From Actinophytocola sp036378875 (lineage in GTDB: Bacteria > Actinomycetota > Actinomycetes > Mycobacteriales > Pseudonocardiaceae), in the NCBI RefSeq assembly GCF_036378875.1, contig NZ_DASUVO010000131.1, positions 1-64,000 on the forward strand: a DNA stretch of 64,000 nucleotides. The letters run 5' to 3'. The notes under the pieces were generated by a model, which searched no databases, was not told the DNA's origin, and saw only the letters and a list, made by a program, of their open reading frames with translations. A program made the translations under genes and the position numbers. How positions within the stretch are numbered: the first letter of the stretch is position 1; the number at the start of each line of letters is the position of its first letter. This document shows positions 50,119 through 59,309 of this stretch, in pieces.

Positions 50119-51870
50119 TCAGGCCGCGGCGGCCTCGCTGTCGATGTACTTGGCCAGCCCGGCCACGGTCGGGACGTCGAACAGCACGTTGATCAGCAGG
50201 TCGACGCCGAGCTCGGCCCGGATCCGGCTGAGCAGCCGCATCGCCTGCAGCGACTGGCCGCCGAGGTCGAAGAAGCTGTCGTCGATGCCGACCTTCGCCA
50301 CCTCGAGCACCGAGCTGAAGATCGCGCACAGCGCTTCCTGCCGCGGCGTCTCCGGCGCGCGATAGGTCGACACCGCGTCGAAGTCGGGTTCCGGCATCGC
50401 CTGGCGGTCCAGCTTTCCGTTGGGGGTCAACGGAAGGGACTCGATCTGGACGAACGCGGCCGGCACCATGTAGTCGGGCAGCGTCTCCCTGACGTGGGCG
50501 CGCAGCGCCCCAAGGTCGATCTCGCCTGCGTCCGGCACGACGTAGCCGACCAGCCGCTTCTCCCCCAGCTCCAGCTCACGCACCACGACCACGGCGTGCG
50601 CGATGCCGGGGAAGCCGGCCAGCGCCGCCTCCACCTCGGCCAGCTCGATCCGGAAGCCCAGGATCTTCACCTGGCTGTTCGCCCTGCCGACGAACTCGAT
50701 CAGTCCGTCCTCGCGGCGGGCCAGGTCGCCCGTGCGGTACATGCGGGCGCCCGGCGCGCCGAACGGGTCCGCGACGAACCGCTCCGCGGTCAGGTCCGTG
50801 CTGCCGAAGTAGCCACGCGCGACGCCGCGGCCGGAGATGTAGATCTCCCCCTCGACGCCCGGCGGAACCGGGGACAGCCGGGCGTCGAGGATGTGGATCG
50901 TGACGTCGGACAGCGCGTCGCCGACCGGGACCACCGTGCTCGGCCGCCAGTCCGCGGTGAGCGGGTGGTGCGCGGAGAACAGCGTGCCCTCGGTCGCGCC
51001 GTACATCGCCCTGATCACGATGCCGGGGCAGACGTCCAGCACGCGGCGCACGGCGGCGGGTGCGATCACGTCGCCACCGGTGAGGATCTCCGACAGCCCG
51101 GTGAAGGTCTCCGGCGCCACCTCCGCGACCACCCGGAACAGGCCAGCCGTCACGTGGATCCCGGTGATCTTCTCCTCGACGATCAGCCCGCGCAACACCT
51201 CCGGCGCCAGCTTGCCCGGTGGGGCGACGACGATCCGGCCCCCGTGCAGCAGCGGCATCCAGATCTCGTAGGTGGAGACGTTGAACGCGTACGGCGCCAC
51301 CATCAGCACCCGCGCGTGCCGCTCGGGTGTCCACTGCGGATCGAAGATGAGCCGGAGCGCGTCCCGCTGGGTCACCGCGACGCCCTTGGGGTGGCCGGTG
51401 GAGCCCGACGTGTGGATCACGTAGGCCAGCTGGTCCGGGTGGATCGGCACCGCGGGATCGGTGACGGGCTGCCCGGCGGTGGCCGGGTCGTCGTCGACGA
51501 TCACGGTCGGCACGCCGGTCGGCAGGCCGGCGTCGCGGTTGGTGGTGTCGGCCAGCAGCACCACCGGGGTCGAGTGGTCCACCACCCACTGCCTGCGGTC
51601 GGCCGGGTAGCCCTCGTGCACCGGGACGTACCCGGCACCGGACTTGACGGTCGCGAGGATCGCGACCACCAGGTCGATGGACCGTTCCAGCAACACCGCC
51701 ACCCGGTCGTCCTGGCGGACGCCGAGCCCGATGAGGCGGTGCGCGAGCTGGTTGGCCCGCTCATCCAGTTCCCGGTAGGTCAGCGTGGCCGTGCCGGCGG
51801 ACACGGCGACCGCGTCCGGTGTCCGCGCGACCTGCTCGGCGAACCGCGCGGGGATCGAGACAGCGTCCAT
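50119..51870 (-). CDS. NRPS adenylation-thiolation didomain protein, probably for an alpha-hydroxy aryl acid
   Basis: A 583-residue A-T protein. A3 is I-H-T-S-G-S-T-G-H-P-K-G, A5 Y-G-A-T-E-G-T, A7 Y-R-T-G-D-L-A-R, A8 R-A-N-S-Q-V-K-I-L-G-F-R-I-E, A10 N-G-K-L-D-R, and the carrier motif is D-L-G-G-Q-S-L-Q-A. The A4 motif reads Y-A-F-N-V-S-T-Y-E-I-W: the aspartate that normally holds the alpha-amino group is Asn (N197). This occurs in aryl-acid and other non-amino-acid activators. Next to a hydroxymandelate-synthase-like dioxygenase, 4-hydroxymandelate or a derivative is a good substrate candidate. The carrier would then present it to the halogenase and hydroxylase, as SgcC1/SgcC2 do in C-1027. 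Confidence 0.9.
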   Translation of the reverse strand: MDAVSIPARFAEQVARTPDAVAVSAGTATLTYRELDERANQLAHRLIGLGVRQDDRVAVLLERSIDLVVAILATVKSGAGYVPVHEGYPADRRQWVVDHSTPVVLLADTTNRDAGLPTGVPTVIVDDDPATAGQPVTDPAVPIHPDQLAYVIHTSGSTGHPKGVAVTQRDALRLIFDPQWTPERHARVLMVAPYAFNVSTYEIWMPLLHGGRIVVAPPGKLAPEVLRGLIVEEKITGIHVTAGLFRVVAEVAPETFTGLSEILTGGDVIAPAAVRRVLDVCPGIVIRAMYGATEGTLFSAHHPLTADWRPSTVVPVGDALSDVTIHILDARLSPVPPGVEGEIYISGRGVARGYFGSTDLTAERFVADPFGAPGARMYRTGDLARREDGLIEFVGRANSQVKILGFRIELAEVEAALAGFPGIAHAVVVVRELELGEKRLVGYVVPDAGEIDLGALRAHVRETLPDYMVPAAFVQIESLPLTPNGKLDRQAMPEPDFDAVSTYRAPETPRQEALCAIFSSVLEVAKVGIDDSFFDLGGQSLQAMRLLSRIRAELGVDLLINVLFDVPTVAGLAKYIDSEAAAA

Positions 51871-51906
51871 CAGTGTGCTCCCATTACCTCTCGCCGCGGG
51901 GGTGGG

Positions 51907-53178
51907 CTAGCTGGCCAGCTCTTCCGGCAGGTCCGGGGCGTCGGTGTCCCGGAAGGCCTTGAGCGCCAGCGGTCCGTCGAAGATGTCCCGCGTGCCGGAC
52001 ACACCGGACAGCACCCGCGCGAAGTCGATCTTGCGGGGCCGCTGGCGAAGCGGGTCGATGTTCTGCTGCGCCGCGTCCCAGTAGTCCTCCTTGGACTTGG
52101 TGCGGTCGTAGAAGAAGCGGATGAACTCCAGCAGCGAGTTGAGGAAGTCGACGTAGTTGCGCTCGTAGCGCGCGAAGAGCTTCTCCTCGCTCTCCGGGTT
52201 GCGCAGCGCCAGGTCGGCGGTCTCGGCGAGGCCGAGCGAACCACGCAGGGCCAGGCCGACGCCGGTCGACAGCAGCGGGTCGATGAACGCGGCCGCGTCG
52301 CCGACCAGCGCCCAACCCGGTCCGTAGAAGTTCTTGCAGGTGTAGGACCAGTCCTTGATCGTGCGGAAGGCGCTGACCCGGGTGGCGTCCTTGGTGAGCG
52401 AGGTGATCTCGTCGGCCGCCGCGAGCTCGGAGGCGTGCAGCTCCTCGAGGGACTTGCCGGACTCCTTGTACTTCTCGATCGGCGTCACGTAGCCGACGCT
52501 CACCGTTCCGTCCGACAGCGGGATGAACCAGAACCAGCCGTTCGGGCGGTTCTCGGTGAGCGTGTCGCCCCAGCGGGTGCCGCCGTAGCGCCGGCAGTTC
52601 TGGAAGTACGCCCAGACCGCGATGTTGCGCAGGTCCTCGTGGTAGTCGATGAGCCCGAACTTGCGTGCGAGGAGGTGCTGCTGTCCAGTCGCGTCGATCA
52701 CCAGCTTGCAGGTCGCCTCGGTCGGCTCGGAGTCGCCCTTGCGCAGGTAACGCACGCCGACGGCGCGTTCCCCCTCGAAGAGCACGTCCTGTGCGTTCGC
52801 CTCCTCGATGACCAGCGCGCCCAGCTCGCGGGCCCTGGCGAGCAGCACCGAGTCGAAGTCGGCGCGGCGGACCTGGAAGGTGTACTCGTACTCCGAGGCC
52901 TCGGTGAACCGGAAGTCCCAGGCACCCTGGTTGCGGCCCCACAGCAGCGTGCCGCCGTACTTGCGGACGAAGCCCATGTTGTCCAGCCGCTCACGCAGGC
53001 CGAGCGCTTCGATCGTCGGCATCGAGCCGGTGATGAGCGACTCGCCGATGTGGTAGCGGGGGAACTTCTCCTTCTCCAGGACGAGAACCTTGTGGCCCTG
53101 CTTGGCGAGCAGTCCAGCCGTTGCCGAACCGCCGGGACCGCCGCCGATGACGATGACGTCGAAGTCGTTGCCAGCCAT
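51907..53178 (-). CDS. FADH2-dependent halogenase (SgcC3-type, carrier-bound phenol)
   Basis: A 423-residue flavin-dependent halogenase. The GxGxxG loop reads I-G-G-G-P-G-G-S-A-T-A-G. The halogenase motif W-x-W-x-I-P is present as G-W-F-W-F-I-P-L near residue 215, and D-P-L-L-S-T-G-V-G lines the FAD site. The length and E-K-E-K-F-P-R-Y-H-I-G-E-S region fit halogenases acting on carrier-tethered phenols or pyrroles (SgcC3, PltA, CndH). It should chlorinate or brominate the aryl acid loaded by the adjacent A-T protein, on which its position in the operon also insists. The active-site lysine cannot be pinned from sequence alone. Confidence 0.92.
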   Translation of the reverse strand: MAGNDFDVIVIGGGPGGSATAGLLAKQGHKVLVLEKEKFPRYHIGESLITGSMPTIEALGLRERLDNMGFVRKYGGTLLWGRNQGAWDFRFTEASEYEYTFQVRRADFDSVLLARARELGALVIEEANAQDVLFEGERAVGVRYLRKGDSEPTEATCKLVIDATGQQHLLARKFGLIDYHEDLRNIAVWAYFQNCRRYGGTRWGDTLTENRPNGWFWFIPLSDGTVSVGYVTPIEKYKESGKSLEELHASELAAADEITSLTKDATRVSAFRTIKDWSYTCKNFYGPGWALVGDAAAFIDPLLSTGVGLALRGSLGLAETADLALRNPESEEKLFARYERNYVDFLNSLLEFIRFFYDRTKSKEDYWDAAQQNIDPLRQRPRKIDFARVLSGVSGTRDIFDGPLALKAFRDTDAPDLPEELAS

Positions 53179-53207
53179 TGTCGTGAATCCTCCGTCGCGT
53201 GGCTTTG

Positions 53208-54287
53208 TCAGTTCCCGTCGCGGTTGCGCTGTGTCTCGACGGCCTGGTAGAGGTTCTTGATGTTCGAGCTGCCGAACGTGCTCGCGCCGGCCCGCTCGAT
53301 GATCTCCAGGAAGATCGTGTTCCTGGGGTGCACGGACTTCGCGAAGATCTGGTACAGCTGCCCGTCGTGGTCCTCGTCGAGGAGGATGTCCAGCGCCTGG
53401 AGATCCTCGATGCTGTGCCGGTCCGGCCGCACCCGCTCGGCAAGCGCGCTGTAGTAGGTGTCCGGAGTAGACAGTAGTTCGACGCCCCGGTCACCGATCT
53501 GCCGCACGGACGAGAGGATGTTCCCTGTGGACAGTGCCATGTGCTGCACGCCTGCGCCGCCGTGGTCCTTCAGGAAGTCGTCGATGTGGCCCGACTCCAG
53601 TGAGGCGTCGGCCTCGATCAGGGTGAACGTGACCGCCCGCGACTTGCTCTGCACCACCTTGATGTACATCGCCTGGTCGCCGGTCTCGATCCGCTCGCTG
53701 AGCGTCAGGTCGAAGTCGAGCGACCGCTGGTAGTACTCGACGGTCTCGTCGATCTGGCCCGGCTCAACGGCCACCGCGAAGTGGTCGACCCTGCGCAGCC
53801 CGGTGCCCAGTCCCGTCACGTTGCCGCCCGGCGGGACCAGCCCGTGCGAGTCGTGTGCCGAGGAACCGGCCGGGCGCTGCACGAAGGTGTGCGTCACGTC
53901 GCCGAAACCGATGATCGTGGCGGTCACCACCCCGTTCCGTTCGGTGGGTGGCGCCACCGGCCGCGCGCCACCGCGCACGGCCTCGGCGAAGGCGGCCGCG
54001 GCGTCTCGCACCCGCAGGCCGATGTTGGCGACGCCGTCGCCGTGCCGGTCCACATAGGCCGTCGCGGGATGGTCGCTCTCGACCGGCTCCGTGAGCACCA
54101 GGTCGATCTCGCCCTGCCCGACGCAGACCGATCGCACCCGCTGCTCGGCGGAGGACTTCGTCGCCGCACGGACCGTGAACCCGTAACCGTCGACGAGCCA
54201 GTCGAGATTCTGCGCTATGTCACCGACGTAGAACTCGACATGGTCAACGGTCATGTTCTCGAAAACCTGCGTGCGCGCTGTGGTCAT
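53208..54287 (-). CDS. 4-Hydroxymandelate synthase-like dioxygenase (HPPD family)
   Basis: A 359-residue two-domain VOC-fold Fe(II) dioxygenase. The iron ligands are visible: R-R-V-D-H-F-A-V (His), G-V-Q-H-M-A-L (His) and F-L-E-I-I-E-R (Glu). HPPD enzymes make homogentisate and are usually 370-400 residues. HmaS enzymes make 4-hydroxymandelate from 4-hydroxyphenylpyruvate and are near 355. The size and the setting beside NRPS and halogenase genes favour HmaS. The hydroxymandelate oxidase and aminotransferase of the hydroxyphenylglycine route are absent, suggesting that the hydroxy acid itself is used. The ATG at 54287 has GGGAGG upstream. Confidence 0.87.
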   Translation of the reverse strand: MTTARTQVFENMTVDHVEFYVGDIAQNLDWLVDGYGFTVRAATKSSAEQRVRSVCVGQGEIDLVLTEPVESDHPATAYVDRHGDGVANIGLRVRDAAAAFAEAVRGGARPVAPPTERNGVVTATIIGFGDVTHTFVQRPAGSSAHDSHGLVPPGGNVTGLGTGLRRVDHFAVAVEPGQIDETVEYYQRSLDFDLTLSERIETGDQAMYIKVVQSKSRAVTFTLIEADASLESGHIDDFLKDHGGAGVQHMALSTGNILSSVRQIGDRGVELLSTPDTYYSALAERVRPDRHSIEDLQALDILLDEDHDGQLYQIFAKSVHPRNTIFLEIIERAGASTFGSSNIKNLYQAVETQRNRDGN

Positions 54288-54445
54288 CTGATCCCTCCCG
54301 TCACTGCCCTCGACGTTGGCATCCCCCACGCGGACGTGCATCTTCCCGATTGCCGGACCGATCGGCACGTTCGGATAACCGGGCGAACGCGTCCCGTTGC
54401 TACGGTCGGTCAGCAGCGACCGTCACGTCTCTCGAGGAGCCGGGA

Positions 54446-55801
54446 ATGACACCTGCCGAAACCCCGTCCGACCGTTTTCCGCTCTCGGCGAATCTCGAGC
54501 TCTTCTGCATTTTCGACAAGGGTGACGACGAGGGCGCCTTCGGTCCCCGGCACCTGGTGAGCCACGGCTGGCGCGTGCTCGGCGAGATCGACGTCGATGC
54601 TCTGCGCGGTGCGCTCGCCGACGTGGTCGAGCGCCACGAGATCCTGCGCACCGAGGTGGTGCGCGGCGAGGACGAGCAGTACCAGGTGGTGCACCCGCCC
54701 TGCCCTGGTGAGGTCGTCGTGATCGACCTGCCGGCCGACGACCCACGGCCCCGCGACGAGCGGACCGACGAGTTCGTCAACCAGATCGAGTACTCCGAGC
54801 TGAGCGCCAAGGTGATGCCGCACATCCGCGTGGTCGTCGGACGCTTCGACGAGCGCGACAACGTGCTGGTCATGCTCACGCACCACACCGCCAGCGACGG
54901 CTGGTCCATGCAGGTGCTGATCCGCGAGCTCGCCGAGCGCTACGCGGAGCGCACGGGTTTCGGGCCGGCCAACCTGCCGGAACCGGTGCAGTACCGCGAG
55001 TTCACGGCCTGGCAGGTGGACGCCCTGAAGTCGGCGAACGCGAACCGGGCGCGGGACTACTGGCGCGACACGCTGCGCGGGGCGCAGATGTCCATGATCG
55101 AGATGGACCAGCCAGAGGGTGTGGTTCCCGGGTACGCGGTGCACCGGTTCGTCTGGCCAGCCGAGCTCGCCACGGCCACCCAGCACCTGGCCAAGGCGCT
55201 GCGCGCGTCACCCTTCATGGTGCTCACCGCGGCGTTCACCGCCTTGTGGCACAAGATGACCGGCGCGACCGACGTGGTGTGCCCGACCCTCACCTCCGGC
55301 CGGGCCGAGTCCCGCTTCACCGACGCCGTCGGCCCGTTCTTCAACCTGGTCCCGCTGCGCACCGACCTGTCCGACTGCGGGTCGTTCTCCGAGCTGGTCA
55401 CCAGGACCAGGAGGACGTGCCTCGAGGCCTACGCCCACGAGCTGCCGTTCGCACACATCGCGGCCGAGGCGCCGGACCTGAACACACCCTACGCCGCCGG
55501 GAACCTCTCGGCCTGCGCGTTCCAGGCGTTCCAGTTCCCGACCAACATGGACGACTCCACCTTCGGGGATCTCACCTACACCGAGGTGCGCAAGAGGACA
55601 CAGTCCTATCCGAACACCTCCGACATCCCCAACGGGATCGTGTTCACTCTGGACATGCTGCCCTCCGGCGAGATCGCCGGGCACGCCAGGTACAACAAGG
55701 CGGACTTCCTGGAGCCCACGATCGAGAAGCTGTGCGGCGACTACCGAGAGATCCTGACGCTGGCCACGGTCAACCCCACGATCAAGCTGCGCGAGCTGTG
55801 A
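54446..55801 (+). CDS. Free-standing NRPS condensation enzyme (SgcC5-like)
   Basis: A 451-residue single condensation domain. The active site H-H-T-A-S-D-G-W (H146, H147, D151, G152) is intact, and R-H-E-I-L-R-T near residue 63-69 and V-G-P-F-F-N-L-V-P-L-R are family markers. In C-1027, SgcC5 joins the carrier-bound beta-tyrosine acid to an alcohol of the enediyne core as an ester. The size and the gene context here match that role, with the chlorinated hydroxy-aryl acid as donor. The ATG at 54446 follows GAGGAG. It starts a rightward operon with the next flavoprotein. Confidence 0.9.
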   Translation: MTPAETPSDRFPLSANLELFCIFDKGDDEGAFGPRHLVSHGWRVLGEIDVDALRGALADVVERHEILRTEVVRGEDEQYQVVHPPCPGEVVVIDLPADDPRPRDERTDEFVNQIEYSELSAKVMPHIRVVVGRFDERDNVLVMLTHHTASDGWSMQVLIRELAERYAERTGFGPANLPEPVQYREFTAWQVDALKSANANRARDYWRDTLRGAQMSMIEMDQPEGVVPGYAVHRFVWPAELATATQHLAKALRASPFMVLTAAFTALWHKMTGATDVVCPTLTSGRAESRFTDAVGPFFNLVPLRTDLSDCGSFSELVTRTRRTCLEAYAHELPFAHIAAEAPDLNTPYAAGNLSACAFQAFQFPTNMDDSTFGDLTYTEVRKRTQSYPNTSDIPNGIVFTLDMLPSGEIAGHARYNKADFLEPTIEKLCGDYREILTLATVNPTIKLREL

Positions 55802-55823
55802 ACGGCAGGGGAAGGGAAGCACC

Positions 55824-57218
55824 ATGAAGACGCAGCCCCACAGGCGCGCGGTCGTATTGGGTGGCAGCGTCGCCGGTTCCCTCGCGGCGCGTGTCCTCGC
55901 CGAGGAGTACCAGGACGTTCTGGTCGTGGACCGCGACAAGGTGCTCGGCGTGGGAGTGGCCCGCAGAGGGGCGCCGCACGCATACCACGCCCACGGACTG
56001 CACGCGCGCGGTCACCTGATCATGAAGGACCTGTACCCCGGTCTCACCGACGAGCTCGCCGCCACCGGTGTGCCGCTCGGTGACCTCGGCGAGCTGGAGT
56101 GGTACTTCAACGCGAGGCGCCTCCAGCCCGCCCGCACCGGACTCGTCACGGTGAAGGCACCCCGCCCGGTGCTGGAGAACCACATACGCGCTCGGACCGC
56201 GGCCCTCGCGAACGTCACGTACCTGGAGGAGCACGACATCCTCCGGCCGGTGACCACCGCCGACGGCAGCCGGGTCACCGGGGTCATCGTGCGCCGGCAG
56301 GCCGACGACGCCGAGATCGAGCTCGAGGCCGACCTGGTCGTGGACGCGACCGGCCGCGGCTCCCGCACCCCCGCGTGGCTCGACGAGCTCGGCTACGAAC
56401 GCCCGGAGGAAGAGAAGGTCAAGGTCGGCCTGGCCTACACGACCCGCCTCTACCGTCCCGATCCATCGTGGACCGGCGTCATCGAGTCGATCAACGTGGT
56501 CGCCTCGCCCGCCCACCCGCGCGGTGCGTTCTTCGGCCAGATGGGACCGGACACCTGCATCCTGTCGCTGACCGGGATCCTCGGCGACCATCCGCCGACC
56601 GACCCCGAGGGCTTCCTGGAGTTCGCCCGCACACTTCCGGTGCCGGACGTCTACAAGATCGTGCGCGACCTGGCGCCGATCGGCGAACCGGTGCGCTTCC
56701 GCTTCCCGGCCAGTGTGCGGCGGCACTACGAGCGCCTGACCCGGTTCCCGGACGGCCTGCTGGTCATCGGCGACGCGTTCTGCAGCTTCAACCCGGTCTA
56801 CGGCCAGGGCATGAGCGTCGCCTCACTGGAGGCGATGACACTGCGGAACGTGCTGCGCCGCGGCGAGGTCGCGCCACGTGAGGTCTTCCAGGAACTCGCC
56901 AAGGCCGTCAACGTGCCTTGGGACATCTCCGCGGGCGGCGACCTCGACTTCCCCGAGGTGGAGGGCAACCGCACGCCGAAGGTCAAGGCCGGCAACGCCT
57001 ACATGGCGCGCCTGCAGTACGCAGCGACCAAGGACGCGCGGTTGACCACGGCACTCATGCGAGTGGCCGGCCTGATGGACCGGCCGGAGACACTGTTCAA
57101 GCCGACCACCGTGGCACGTGTACTGCGGCACGCACGGCGCCGCCCCGAGCCCGGCCCGTCCTGGCTCGACACGGCGCCGCCGGCCGAGCCACCCAAGGAC
57201 CTACCAGAGGCAGCGTAA
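55824..57218 (+). CDS. FAD-dependent monooxygenase/oxidoreductase, paralogue 2
   Basis: A 464-residue PHBH-fold flavoprotein: A-V-V-L-G-G-S-V-A-G-S-L-A-A-R-V (residues 8-23), D-A-T-G-R-G-S-R-T-P-A-W-L, G-D-A-F-C-S-F-N-P-V-Y-G-Q-G-M. The similarity to the 35.3-kb enzyme runs through the C-terminal P-E-P-G-P-S-W-L-D-T, marking a recent duplication. It lies 22 nt after the condensation gene, so it may oxidise the aryl acid, the core, or the assembled ester. A long hairpin ends the transcript. Confidence 0.87.
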   Translation: MKTQPHRRAVVLGGSVAGSLAARVLAEEYQDVLVVDRDKVLGVGVARRGAPHAYHAHGLHARGHLIMKDLYPGLTDELAATGVPLGDLGELEWYFNARRLQPARTGLVTVKAPRPVLENHIRARTAALANVTYLEEHDILRPVTTADGSRVTGVIVRRQADDAEIELEADLVVDATGRGSRTPAWLDELGYERPEEEKVKVGLAYTTRLYRPDPSWTGVIESINVVASPAHPRGAFFGQMGPDTCILSLTGILGDHPPTDPEGFLEFARTLPVPDVYKIVRDLAPIGEPVRFRFPASVRRHYERLTRFPDGLLVIGDAFCSFNPVYGQGMSVASLEAMTLRNVLRRGEVAPREVFQELAKAVNVPWDISAGGDLDFPEVEGNRTPKVKAGNAYMARLQYAATKDARLTTALMRVAGLMDRPETLFKPTTVARVLRHARRRPEPGPSWLDTAPPAEPPKDLPEAA

Positions 57219-57224
57219 CCCACG

Positions 57225-57272
57225 AACGGCCACAAAGGACGTTGCCGATTGACAACGTCCTTTGTGGCCGTT
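57225..57272. terminator. 20-bp perfect bidirectional terminator
   Basis: 57225-57244 pairs perfectly with 57253-57272 around an 8-nt loop, between the converging flavoprotein and alcohol dehydrogenase genes. The core word CCACAAAGGACGTTG is typical of short palindromes in Pseudonocardiales (recalled). Confidence 0.92.
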
Positions 57273-57312
57273 GCCAAGGCTGTGGTGGCGGCGGGCCGAG
57301 CAGGCACAGACA

Positions 57313-58329
57313 CTAGTACTTGATGACCGCGCGGAAGCGGACCTCTCCCTTGCCAACCTTGTCGACGGCCTCGGCGATCTCCTCCTTGGCGAAGGTCTCC
57401 ACGAGCGGGGTGACCTTGCCGCTGGCCGCGATGTCCAGCGCCTCACGCAGGTGCTCGGGACCATTGTGGGTAGCGCCGAGGATCTTCTGGTCCAGCGCGA
57501 AGAACGGGTGGGTGTTGGCGATGCCGAACGCGTCCTGCCCGTCGATGCCGGCGAGCACGAGCCGGCCGCCGACGCGCAGGCCCGGCAGGGTCAGCGCCGC
57601 CGCGGCGTAGGACGGGCTCGTGGCGATGATGACGTCAGCGCCCCCCGCCTCGCGCAGTTGCTGCCCGTCCGCGACGACGAGGTCGGCGCCCAAGGTCCTG
57701 GCGAGGTCGTGCTTGTCCGGTGAGGTCGTGATCGCGATGGTCTCGAAGCCGCACGCCTTCGCGTACTGCACGGCGAGGTGGCCGAGCGCCCCGATGCCAG
57801 CCACGGCTACCCGTTCGTGCGGCTTCGGGTCCGCCGCACGGATCGCCGACCAGCCGGTGTATCCCGCGCAGAGCACCGGAGCGGCGAGCTCGTCGCTCAA
57901 CGCGTCGGGGATGCGCACGGTCTGGTCGGCGGCGACGACCATGTACTCGGCCTGGCCGCCCTGCACAGTGAACCCGGTCGAGACGGGCGCGGCGCACAGT
58001 AGTGCGGCGGTGCCGCTCACCGGTCGACCAAGCCGGCAGTAGTCGCACCGCCCGCAGGTGCCCCGGATCCAGGTGGTCCCGACCCGGTCACCGACCGCGC
58101 GGGAGGTGACGCCGGGGCCGGTCTCCACGACCTCGCCGACCGGCTCGTGGCCCGGGATGGCCGGGGACACGGACGGGAACGGGATCAGACCACGGGAGGC
58201 GGCGACGTCGTTGCCGCAGAGGCCACTCGCCCGCACCCGGATCAGCACCTCGCCGGAACCCGGCCGCGGCGTCGGCACCTCCTGGATCACCCACGCGGCG
58301 TTGACCTCTGGAATGACCGCTGCTTTCAT
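57313..58329 (-). CDS. Zinc-dependent alcohol dehydrogenase (MDR superfamily)
   Basis: A 338-residue MDR protein. The catalytic zinc is bound by C-G-N-D (C38) and the G-H-E motif P-G-H-E-P-V-G-E-V. The structural zinc lobe has C-G-R-C-D-Y-C followed by a Cys much later, and the NAD(P) loop is V-A-G-I-G-A-L-G-H-L. It belongs to the AdhP/YahK-like group that reduces aldehydes or ketones with NAD(P)H. It is a lone leftward gene between two rightward operons. A tailoring role is possible. Confidence 0.9.
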   Translation of the reverse strand: MKAAVIPEVNAAWVIQEVPTPRPGSGEVLIRVRASGLCGNDVAASRGLIPFPSVSPAIPGHEPVGEVVETGPGVTSRAVGDRVGTTWIRGTCGRCDYCRLGRPVSGTAALLCAAPVSTGFTVQGGQAEYMVVAADQTVRIPDALSDELAAPVLCAGYTGWSAIRAADPKPHERVAVAGIGALGHLAVQYAKACGFETIAITTSPDKHDLARTLGADLVVADGQQLREAGGADVIIATSPSYAAAALTLPGLRVGGRLVLAGIDGQDAFGIANTHPFFALDQKILGATHNGPEHLREALDIAASGKVTPLVETFAKEEIAEAVDKVGKGEVRFRAVIKY

Positions 58330-58485
58330 CGAACGCCTCCTTGTACGAGAACCAGACCAATCATCACAACGCCGGAGGGCACGCCGTTCTCCACACGTGC
58401 GCGATCGCCGCGGTCCAGGCCAGTACGAAGTGGACGCGCAACGCCGGAGATGCCGAGGAAAGGGGGCGGATGTGAGTCTTTTCGC

Positions 58486-59280
58486 ATGGCTGAATTCGAC
58501 GGCAAGACCGTTCTCATCACCGGCGGTGGCACCGGCATCGGCCTTGCCACCGCGCGACAGCTTGTCGACGCGGGTGCCAGCGTGGTGCTGGCCGGGCGTC
58601 GCGTCGAGGTCGTCGACGCGGCGGCGAAGGAGCTGGATCCCACCGGGGATCGTGTCCTTTCCGTGGGGACCGACGTGTCCCGTGAGGACGACCTGGACGA
58701 GCTGGCCAGCCGTATCCAGGCTCGATTTGGCCGACTGGACGGTATCTTCGCCAACGCCGGCCTGGCCTCCTACTCCCCCATCGCTCCGCGTACGCCGGTG
58801 AGCGACGCCGAGTTCGACCGGTACGTCGGGGTCAACTACAAGGGCGCGTTCTTCACGATCCAGAAGACGCTGCCGCTGTTCGACGCAGGCGGTGCCGTCG
58901 TGCTCAACAGCACCTGCCTCGCACACCGGGGCATGGGGCTGGCGATGGGGCTGGCCTCCATGTACGCCTCGACGAAGGCCGCCGTGTCGAGCCTGGCCCG
59001 CACCCTCGCCGCCGACCTGGCCGGCCAGGGCATCCGGGTCAACGCGGTCAGCCCCGGATTCGTCCGGACGGACATGTTCGACGAGCTCGCCCCGACCGAC
59101 GAGGCACGGGACGTGTGCCGTCACCTGGTTCCGCTCGGGCGGCTCGGCCAGCCAGAGGAGATCGCCGAGGCGGTGACCTTCCTGCTGTCGCCGCGCGCGG
59201 CGTACATCACCGGACAGGACATCGGTGTGGACGGTGGACTAGTGAGCTCCCTGCCGATGGCCTCGACCGTCCAGGAATGA
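58486..59280 (+). CDS. Classical short-chain dehydrogenase/reductase
   Basis: A 264-residue SDR: T-G-G-G-T-G-I-G-L (cofactor loop, 12-20), A-N-A-G-L, the catalytic Ser in V-L-N-S-T-C and Y-A-S-T-K (Y-x-x-x-K), and P-G-F-V-R-T. Arg at A-G-R-R-V after strand 2 favours NADP(H). The stop is followed by the next flavoprotein at 30 nt, so it is the first gene of the redox operon 58.5-63.2 kb. The RBS is weak. Confidence 0.9.
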   Translation: MAEFDGKTVLITGGGTGIGLATARQLVDAGASVVLAGRRVEVVDAAAKELDPTGDRVLSVGTDVSREDDLDELASRIQARFGRLDGIFANAGLASYSPIAPRTPVSDAEFDRYVGVNYKGAFFTIQKTLPLFDAGGAVVLNSTCLAHRGMGLAMGLASMYASTKAAVSSLARTLAADLAGQGIRVNAVSPGFVRTDMFDELAPTDEARDVCRHLVPLGRLGQPEEIAEAVTFLLSPRAAYITGQDIGVDGGLVSSLPMASTVQE

Positions 59281-59309
59281 CAACCCACGAATTCAAGGAG
59301 GTGACCGCG

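Noticed and set aside
53208..54287. Homogentisate-forming HPPD of tyrosine catabolism
   Set aside because: The protein is short for HPPD and lies between a halogenase and a condensation enzyme with no homogentisate genes, so hydroxymandelate synthase is preferred; a residue-level comparison was not possible here.
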